From an uncultured Puniceicoccaceae bacterium (GTDB lineage: Bacteria; Verrucomicrobiota; Verrucomicrobiia; Opitutales; Coraliomargaritaceae): a stretch of 64,000 nt of DNA. A program made the position numbers and the translations under genes. Below, in pieces: positions 58,239 through 64,000 of this stretch. Location of the stretch: contig CAJQOS010000053.1 in assembly GCA_905479975.1 (NCBI GenBank), positions 1-64,000 of the forward strand, in the 5' to 3' direction. The notes beneath the pieces are model-generated. The model was not told where the DNA came from and did not search any database. It saw only the letters and a list, made by a program, of their open reading frames with translations. The stretch's first letter is position 1; each line of letters opens with the position of its first letter.

Positions 58239-58730
58239 CTACTTCTTCGGATTGACTTCGCGGAATGTCGTGACGAAGTCGGCCATCATATCGCGCAGTT
58301 CTTTTTTGATGACCTCCACTTGCTTCGAACCGGAGCTGGAGCTGCCGCGGCGGCGCATTTCAAAAACAGTGGCAACGGTTTTTTCGCCATTGCGATCAAT
58401 CGTCACGAAATCACGCACTCTCACGATCAGTTCAAATTCGCCTGAAGCAATGCGACTCGAAGTATCGACCGAAAGCTCGACTAGTGGAATATTCACCTCT
58501 GGTTGATTCAACACATAGGTATTGAGATCAATATCCCCACGTCGAAGCTGGAGCTCCAGAATATCATTCAGATCGAGGCGTTCACTTAATTGAATATCAG
58601 TGGCCATCGATGTATCCACCGTCATGTAGAGCGAGTAAATACCCTTCAAGTGCGCGCTATTGGCCTCATTGGCAGCCGCAGCAAATTGAACAGAAAGCAG
58701 AAACGAGAGGAACAGGCAAATACGGCGCAT
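58239..58730 (-). CDS. Unknown secreted protein
   Basis: The 163-residue protein has a clear signal peptide (MRRICLFLSFLLSVQFAAAA). The mature part has TDIQLSERLDLNDILELQLRRG, NIPLVELSVDTSSRIASGEFEL, a Ser-rich patch RRRGSSSSGSKQ, and a basic amphipathic C-terminus ELRDMMADFVTTFREVNPKK. No family was recognised. It shares strand with the efflux genes but is upstream of the Cys-rich protein; co-transcription is possible. Confidence 0.65.
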   Translation of the reverse strand: MRRICLFLSFLLSVQFAAAANEANSAHLKGIYSLYMTVDTSMATDIQLSERLDLNDILELQLRRGDIDLNTYVLNQPEVNIPLVELSVDTSSRIASGEFELIVRVRDFVTIDRNGEKTVATVFEMRRRGSSSSGSKQVEVIKKELRDMMADFVTTFREVNPKK

Positions 58731-58910
58731 AATAATTCGATGGGGTTGAGTTAACTAAAAACAGAGTTCGATCTCACAGAAGATCGAGTGACACCTAACT
58801 TAGTTTCAAGAATGGCTAAAACAATCACAAAAATTGCCGACACGACGAAATACGCAACCAGTCGCACGCGACTATTGACAAGCCTCCACCCCTCACGAAT
58901 CTACTCAACC

Positions 58911-59393
58911 ATGCGTCTTCTCTTTCTCGCCCTGCTCAGCCTCCTATGCATTTCTTGCGCTTCCACCAAGAAGCCTGCAATCACCAGCGTAACCATTCTG
59001 GATATTAAGCCTCGTTACATCGAAACCGAGGACTTTAAGCGCGTCTCTGAATACATGACGGGCAAGGAAAACCTCGGTAATCGAGTCATGATTCGCAGCG
59101 ATAAGAGCGACCGCGCAGGCTACTATTTCGTGCTGATGCTCGACGAGAAGGTGCGCGATCTGCCCGCTGGCACCTACATCGAGGGCGAGTTCTACACCCC
59201 GAAGACACTCGACAAACAAGACTACACCTTTCAGCTGCCCTCAAAACTGCCGAACAGCAAAGAGATCTTCATCGGTCTAACTGGTGAGGACTGGCCAAAG
59301 AAGAGCGCCGTGCCTGCAGCTTGGCGCTTCACCATCAAAAATTCCAATGGCGACGTGCTCGCCAGAGAAAAGAGCTATCTCTGGAGCCTGTAG
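58911..59393 (+). CDS. Predicted lipoprotein of unknown function
   Basis: The 160-residue protein starts at ATG 58911 (MRLLFLALLSLLCISC) and has a lipobox ending at Cys16 followed by ASTKKP, so a lipid-anchored envelope protein is likely. The domain contains ILDIKPRYIETEDFKRVSEYMTG, DRAGYYFVLMLDEKVRDLPAGTYIEG and AAWRFTIKNSNGDVLAREKSYLW, a beta-rich pattern. No family was recognised. A start at 58788 would put 41 residues ahead of the lipobox and is rejected. Confidence 0.75.
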   Translation: MRLLFLALLSLLCISCASTKKPAITSVTILDIKPRYIETEDFKRVSEYMTGKENLGNRVMIRSDKSDRAGYYFVLMLDEKVRDLPAGTYIEGEFYTPKTLDKQDYTFQLPSKLPNSKEIFIGLTGEDWPKKSAVPAAWRFTIKNSNGDVLAREKSYLWSL

Positions 59394-59403
59394 ACGCAGC
59401 GCG

Positions 59404-60318
59404 TCAAACAACGACGCCACACTGCTCGCCCATTTTCGCGTAGACTTCGCGGCCTGCAGCAGCTTGCTCTAGTAAGTCGTCGTCAAAGCGGATCGCGCCT
59501 TTCTTATAGACCGTGGTCACGCACGAACCACCGAAAGAGAAATAGCCTTTATCCGCGCCCTTTTCGACATGGTTCCCAGCCTCAAAGGTCGGATGCATCC
59601 CGCCCACACAGGTCGCACCCACTTCCATCACGATCATCTTGCCAAAGGCATCGGACTGAACCTCTGTCATCATGCGGCGATTCTCCCAAAGAATCGACAG
59701 CTTACGACGCAGCGCTAACGGACTGACTGAGCGTAGACTGCCATCTAAAATACGTGCCGCCCCCGCCTTACCAGAGACCGGGAAGTGATAGCGGTGATAA
59801 TCCACTGGGCACAGTCGGGAAATTAACATCGAGCCGCCTTCGAACTCCGCAGCCAGCTCATCACTCCCCAGAAACTTCGCTAAATCGAAGCGCTGTCCCT
59901 TAATATAAAAGCTGTCCGCCGCACTGACATTCTCAATCGCGAGGTGCCGCCCATCCGCAGGAAACGCAGCCACAGTCTCGCCAACCGCGATCGGACGCGC
60001 ACTCGGCTTTAATTTACGATAGAAAAACTCGTTGAACGAACCATAGCTATCGGCGGAATCGAGAAAGTCGTCCACATTCACGCCATAGTCCCGAATGAAC
60101 GGGGCCACCTTTTCGCTGCTTGCCGGCTGATCCATGCGCCAGCCATACCAACGCGAGAACCACAGCCGCTTCACCGCCAACTCGACCGTCAGCCGCCCCA
60201 GCGGGTTCCCATACGCCCAGCGCAAGAACGCTTCGCCATAGACCGACTCCGTTTCAACTTCACCACTGTGACGGTTAAAAAATTCAATCGGCGCTTCAAA
60301 TAATTTGTTCTGACTCAT
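59404..60318 (-). CDS. psd: Phosphatidylserine decarboxylase
   Basis: The 304-residue enzyme makes phosphatidylethanolamine. Motifs: [53 protein letters not shown] and the self-cleavage site [13 protein letters not shown]. Cleavage before the Ser of GGS would give the pyruvoyl group; the usual Thr after Ser (LGST, GGST) is Cys here. N-terminal residues 1-60 resemble the longer fungal/plant-like (type II) forms. The start at ATG 60318 is preferred over GTG 60321; it nearly abuts the CLC gene stop. Confidence 0.92.
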   Translation of the reverse strand: MSQNKLFEAPIEFFNRHSGEVETESVYGEAFLRWAYGNPLGRLTVELAVKRLWFSRWYGWRMDQPASSEKVAPFIRDYGVNVDDFLDSADSYGSFNEFFYRKLKPSARPIAVGETVAAFPADGRHLAIENVSAADSFYIKGQRFDLAKFLGSDELAAEFEGGSMLISRLCPVDYHRYHFPVSGKAGAARILDGSLRSVSPLALRRKLSILWENRRMMTEVQSDAFGKMIVMEVGATCVGGMHPTFEAGNHVEKGADKGYFSFGGSCVTTVYKKGAIRFDDDLLEQAAAGREVYAKMGEQCGVVV

Positions 60319-60322
60319 CACT

Positions 60323-61687
60323 TTAATCCACGGTCGGTTTACCGCCGTATTGCTTCTTATTGGTTTTAATGTCCTTCAACGTCGATTCCTGCCTCTCCGT
60401 GGTATGAAATTTCGACACCGCCACGCGCTGCGACGTGTAAATCCCGGTATGCCCACTGAAATAGTAAGCTGTAAAACAAGCCACCCCATAGTAAATCGCA
60501 TTCTCGGCTCCGAACAACTCGATGCCCATCATCGTGCAGGCCAGTGGCGTATTGGTCGCGCCAGCGAACACCGCAATGAATCCGAGCCCTGCAAATAGAT
60601 CGACCGGCGCACCCATAACCATCGCCAAGGTATTGCCCAAAGTCGCTCCGATAAAAAACAACGGCGTCACTTCCCCGCCCTTAAAACCGAGACTCAACGT
60701 GATCGCAGTCAGCAGCAGCTTCCAAAACCAACTAAAGGACTCCGCACCGCCCTCCGAGAATGCCGACATGATGCTCACACCGCCCTCATGCGGTGAAGTC
60801 ACACCGAGGCCGAGATAATCCGTCGTGCCGAGCAGATAACTAATCCCCAGCACCAGCACCGCGCCGACGACAGGGATCAGCCACTTACGCGTCATCCATT
60901 GCTGGCTCTTCGCCTTGAGCCGATGCGAGAGCTCCGCAAATCCATAACTCGCCAGCCCGAAACAAGCCCCTGCCATCAACACCTTCAACAGCAACACCAG
61001 ATCAAACGAAATAAAGGGCAAGGCGCCCACCGCTTCCTTCGCCGAATATCCGATATGATAGTGCGTGTGAGAAATGGGAAACGAGGTGCAAACGATGTCC
61101 GCCACCAAACTCGCGATCAAGCAAGGCATCAGCGCATCATATTTAATCCGACCGACAGCCAGCACCTCCAAGGCAAATATCGCCCCTGTGACAGGCGTGC
61201 CAAACACCGCACCAAATCCAGCCGCCATCCCTGCCATCAGCAAAATGCGCTTATCTTCATGCTTGAGACCGAATTTCTTGGCACAATAGTCCGCCACACT
61301 GCCGCCCATTTGCACAGCCGTGCCCTCACGCCCAGCCGAGCCACCAAATAAATGCGTGATCACCGTCGTAATCAGCACCAGCGGTGCCATACGAAATGGA
61401 ATCCCTCCGCCCGGCTCATGGATCTCATCCATAATCAAATTATTGCCCGCCTCGGTATTTTTACCGTAACGGCTGTAGAGCCAATAAATACCGATCCCCG
61501 CGAGCGGCAGCAAGCCGATCAGCCACAAATTTGCCTGCCGAATATGAGTCGCAGCCTCCAGCAACCACAAAAATAGCGCCACCATCGCCCCGACCGCGAT
61601 CGAGACTGGCAACACCAGCAGCGACCACCGCACCAAATGGCGGGCGATGCGTAATTGCTCAAATGCTAGTTTTGGAGTTTCAGACAT
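60323..61687 (-). CDS. CLC-family anion antiporter, probable fluoride type
   Basis: The 454-residue membrane protein has the CLC fold: [36 protein letters not shown] (gating Glu in GREG), [18 protein letters not shown] and [17 protein letters not shown]. The combination GNNLI with GREGT, in place of GSGIP and GREGP, matches what is known of CLC-F fluoride/proton antiporters. So fluoride export is more likely than chloride transport. No fluoride riboswitch was recognised upstream. It is followed closely by psd. Confidence 0.88.
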   Translation of the reverse strand: MSETPKLAFEQLRIARHLVRWSLLVLPVSIAVGAMVALFLWLLEAATHIRQANLWLIGLLPLAGIGIYWLYSRYGKNTEAGNNLIMDEIHEPGGGIPFRMAPLVLITTVITHLFGGSAGREGTAVQMGGSVADYCAKKFGLKHEDKRILLMAGMAAGFGAVFGTPVTGAIFALEVLAVGRIKYDALMPCLIASLVADIVCTSFPISHTHYHIGYSAKEAVGALPFISFDLVLLLKVLMAGACFGLASYGFAELSHRLKAKSQQWMTRKWLIPVVGAVLVLGISYLLGTTDYLGLGVTSPHEGGVSIMSAFSEGGAESFSWFWKLLLTAITLSLGFKGGEVTPLFFIGATLGNTLAMVMGAPVDLFAGLGFIAVFAGATNTPLACTMMGIELFGAENAIYYGVACFTAYYFSGHTGIYTSQRVAVSKFHTTERQESTLKDIKTNKKQYGGKPTVD

Positions 61688-61877
61688 AATCGGATAAACT
61701 TGCTTGGCTTGAAACCTCGCAGCTGTAAAGCCTCCCCTTACATTTGCCGGAGGATGACACGCGAAATCAACGGCCTGCTCCCCCTAAAAATACCTAAAAT
61801 AAAGTGGTATTAGGCCTTGATCTTTCGCTGGCAGCCCCGTTTATTCCTCCGCTTTCACTTTCAACCAAGAGCACACC

Positions 61878-62039
61878 ATGTCACAACACAACAGTTTCAG
61901 AGCAACCACCGGCGGCGGTGGTAAGAAAAACAGAACAGTCCTCAAGCGTTTCGAACGCGTGGACCTACTTCGCCAACGTGGCGAGTGGAAAGAAGGCGAT
62001 CGCGTGGTCGGCATCAAAAAGACCAAGCCAGCTGAATAA
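61878..62039 (+). CDS. Chlamydiae/Verrucomicrobia small basic protein
   Basis: The 53-residue protein begins MSQHNSFRATTGGGGKKNRT and continues LKRFERVDLLRQRGEWKEG, then DRVVGIKKTKPAE. This matches the small basic protein family limited to Chlamydiae, Verrucomicrobia and relatives and thought to be ribosome-associated. It supports the phylum assignment. A strong terminator follows 25 bp after the stop. The upstream 190 bp (61688-61877) must hold its promoter and the divergent CLC promoter. Confidence 0.88.
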   Translation: MSQHNSFRATTGGGGKKNRTVLKRFERVDLLRQRGEWKEGDRVVGIKKTKPAE

Positions 62040-62063
62040 GCCCTGTGGTTTAATATTTTTAAG

Positions 62064-62093
62064 AAGCCCTTCCTTTACCGGAAGGGCTTTTTT
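62064..62093 (+). terminator. Terminator of the small basic protein gene
   Basis: AGCCCTTCC and GGAAGGGCT form a 9-bp stem with a 6-nt loop and a T run to 62093. Confidence 0.9.
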
Positions 62094-62156
62094 GTGAATG
62101 AGGGGGACGGCGCGCCGTGTCGAATGAATGGTCTGGCCATGAAGACATTTCTCGTA

Positions 62157-62238
62157 GTCGAGTTCCTTTAGGTGCTCGACCGACACGACGATTGATACCA
62201 TTTCCTCCCAAATGGGCGGCCACCTAAAAGAAGCCACC
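62157..62238 (+). repeat. Double-hairpin intergenic repeat, copy 3
   Basis: The 82-bp unit lies between two terminators. Stem GTCGAG/CTCGAC encloses loop TTCCTTTAGGTG. Stem GGCGGC/GCCACC (one mismatch) encloses loop CACCTAAAAGAA. The loops are complementary at 11 of 12 positions. Confidence 0.85.
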
Positions 62239-62290
62239 CGCTGATACCGTTTCACATTCGTAATCGCGCAAAGTGCCAACTAAACCGCAC

Positions 62291-62328
62291 AAAAAAAGCC
62301 CGGCCTCCACACTGTGGAGCCGGGCTTT
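62291..62328 (-). terminator. Terminator of gpmI
   Basis: On the minus strand AAAGCCCGGCTCCACA pairs with TGTGGAGGCCGGGCTTT (one bulge) and runs into seven T. It lies about 22 bp past the gpmI stop. Confidence 0.9.
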
Positions 62329-62350
62329 GAATTTGAAAAAATGCCGCGTG

Positions 62351-63955
62351 CTACTTGCCGCCAGGCTCTGAGCTTGCCGAAGAGAGCAGGCAGTTGCCGG
62401 TCATTGCTGCAGGCTGTTCGAGCCCCATCAACTCAAGGATCGTCGGTGCGATGTCCCCAAGCGCGCCACCTTCGAGCGTTGCGCGTCCCTTGCAGCCTGC
62501 GCCATACATGACGACTTCAACTGGGTTGAGTGTGTGCGCGGTGTGCGGGCCGTCATTCTCAGGGTTCCAGAGCTGATCGGAGTTACCGTGGTCAGCTGTG
62601 ATGACTGCATGCCCACCGACACTGTCGATGGCATCCAATAGATCCTGCACGCATCCGTCGACGATCTCACAAGCTTTGATGCAGGCTTCGATCACACCCG
62701 TGTGCCCGACCATGTCGGGATTCGCGAAGTTGACAACGACTAGACCATACTTGCCGGACTTGATCGCTTCGGCTGCCGCGTCGCGGATACCATAGGCCGA
62801 CATCTCCGGCTTCTCGTCGTAAGTCGCGCAATCTTTGCGACTCGGGATGAGCGCACGGTCTTCACCGGGGAATGGCTCTTCGCGGTAATCGTTGAAGAAG
62901 AAGGTGACGTGTGGAAATTTCTCAGTCTCCGCGCAACGGAATTGCGGGATGCCCTTGTCAGAAATGTAGCTGGCGAGGATGTCCTTCATTTTCTCCGGCT
63001 TGAAGAAGATGATGTTATCGCAGAGCCCCTTTTGATACTCGCTCAATGTCGCGAAGTAAATGTCGAGCTTCGCACCGCGATCAAATCCATCGAAATCGTC
63101 TTGGATGAACGCACGAGTCAACTCACGTGGACGGTCGCCGCGGAAGTTGCAGAAGATCACGGAGTCGCCATCAGCGATCGTTGCCACTGGCTTGCCATCA
63201 ACATCGAGCACAGCGGTCGGCGGGCAGAACTCGTCGCCCTTGGTGCCGTCAGTCTCGGGGTTGTCGTATTGATACTGAATGCCTGCTTCTGCGGATGTGG
63301 CAGTCGTCTCGATATTGCGACCAGTGAGGCAATCGTATGCGCGTTGCACACGATCCCAGCGGTTGTCGCGATCCATCGCCCAGTAGCGACCACAGAGCGA
63401 CGCGATTTTTCCAAGGCCGATCTTAGCCATTTCAGCTTCGGCTTCTTTAATGAACTGCTTGCCACTGAACGGGCCAGTGTCGCGGCCATCAGTGAAGGCA
63501 TGCAGATAAAGCTCTTGAACGCCCTCTTCCTTCGCGATGCGGATCAAGCCGTAGATGTGCTCCAACATCGCGTGGACACCAGCATCGGATACGAGACCCA
63601 TCAAATGCAGCGCAGTGCCCTGTTCCTTCACATTGGCGATCGCCGCCTTGAATGACACACTGTCCTTCACCGAGCCAGTTTCGATCCCCTTGTTAATACG
63701 GACGAGTTCTTGATCAACCACACGACCGGCACCGATATTTTGGTGGCCGACTTCGGAGTTCCCCATAATACCGACAGGCAAGCCGACATCGAGGCCGCAC
63801 GCCATGATCTCTGTGCGAGGCCACTCAGCTGTGAGTCGATCCGCGCAAGGTGTCTTGGCGAGCTTGACCGCGTTATAGGAGTCTTGCTCCGAATTATGAT
63901 TCTCCCCCCACCCGTCGCGGATGATAAGGACTACTGGTTTATAGGAATCAGACAT
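62351..63955 (-). CDS. gpmI: 2,3-bisphosphoglycerate-independent phosphoglycerate mutase
   Basis: The 534-residue glycolytic enzyme uses two metal ions. Motifs: LIIRDGWG at the start (metal Asp), the phosphoserine nucleophile in [56 protein letters not shown] and [14 protein letters not shown]. These cover the alkaline-phosphatase-like and transferase domains in order. Length is normal. The region to the right end of the window (63956-64000) is its leader. Confidence 0.96.
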   Translation of the reverse strand: MSDSYKPVVLIIRDGWGENHNSEQDSYNAVKLAKTPCADRLTAEWPRTEIMACGLDVGLPVGIMGNSEVGHQNIGAGRVVDQELVRINKGIETGSVKDSVSFKAAIANVKEQGTALHLMGLVSDAGVHAMLEHIYGLIRIAKEEGVQELYLHAFTDGRDTGPFSGKQFIKEAEAEMAKIGLGKIASLCGRYWAMDRDNRWDRVQRAYDCLTGRNIETTATSAEAGIQYQYDNPETDGTKGDEFCPPTAVLDVDGKPVATIADGDSVIFCNFRGDRPRELTRAFIQDDFDGFDRGAKLDIYFATLSEYQKGLCDNIIFFKPEKMKDILASYISDKGIPQFRCAETEKFPHVTFFFNDYREEPFPGEDRALIPSRKDCATYDEKPEMSAYGIRDAAAEAIKSGKYGLVVVNFANPDMVGHTGVIEACIKACEIVDGCVQDLLDAIDSVGGHAVITADHGNSDQLWNPENDGPHTAHTLNPVEVVMYGAGCKGRATLEGGALGDIAPTILELMGLEQPAAMTGNCLLSSASSEPGGK

Positions 63956-64000
63956 AAGTTGTATGTTGGAATGAAAATTCTAGTGATGGATTAAAAAAGA

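Noticed and set aside
61688-61877. Fluoride riboswitch upstream of the CLC gene
   Set aside because: I looked for the conserved core and pseudoknot in the minus-strand leader and did not find them.

Overview
This window looks like chromosomal DNA of a Verrucomicrobiota bacterium, most likely class Opitutia (Puniceicoccales or Opitutales, Coraliomargarita-like). The grounds are a 53-residue small basic protein typical of Chlamydiae/Verrucomicrobia, a complete alternative complex III instead of cytochrome bc1, an alpha-L-fucosidase fragment at the left edge, and codon use and GC content typical of that group. No rRNA, tRNA, CRISPR, phage or full insertion sequence was recognised.

Layout. 1-1510: the 5' end of a secreted GH29 fucosidase and rsmH. 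1984-13552: one long minus-strand respiratory operon: a 65-aa Tat-like leader protein, actABCDEF (alternative complex III), a small membrane protein, and a cbb3-like trio (CcoN-like, CcoO-like, monohaem cytochrome c). The CcoN-like subunit keeps the cbb3 fold signature but has none of the six histidines that bind the haems and CuB. 13999-18143: two unknown envelope proteins, a YgjP-type metallopeptidase, mazG and a DEAD-box RNA helicase. 18414-32560: the complex I operon nuoB-nuoN. It has no nuoA at its head, and a four-helix-bundle (23S rRNA intervening-sequence-type) gene sits between nuoJ and nuoK.

32758-50293: gdhA, rho, a PfkB sugar kinase, a methyltransferase-glycosyltransferase fusion, a thioredoxin-fold DUF255 protein, mutL, an amidase homologue lacking its whole catalytic triad, a nucleoside salvage set (purine nucleoside phosphorylase and deoA, divergent from deoC), a nitronate-monooxygenase-like enzyme, an NAD(P)-binding protein and an AI-2E family permease. 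50403-58152: a lysine/aspartate-rich secreted repeat protein and a Cus/Czc-type heavy-metal efflux operon (outer membrane factor, adaptor, RND pump) with a cysteine-rich secreted protein upstream. 58239-63955: two small envelope proteins, phosphatidylserine decarboxylase, a CLC antiporter of probable fluoride type, the small basic protein and gpmI.

Electron flow can be read from the two big operons: complex I reduces quinone and alternative complex III oxidises quinol. The downstream cytochromes with the metal-ligand-free CcoN homologue probably carry electrons on to an oxidase encoded elsewhere (inference).

The window is also rich in small repeats. There are three copies of an 81-82 bp double hairpin whose two loops are complementary to each other. 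Hairpin arrays punctuated by AGTGAY spacers follow gdhA and rho. GTAATTCCTAATT tracts lie at several operon junctions. A 158-bp inverted-repeat element with a 4-bp target duplication is inserted exactly in frame inside the efflux pump gene.
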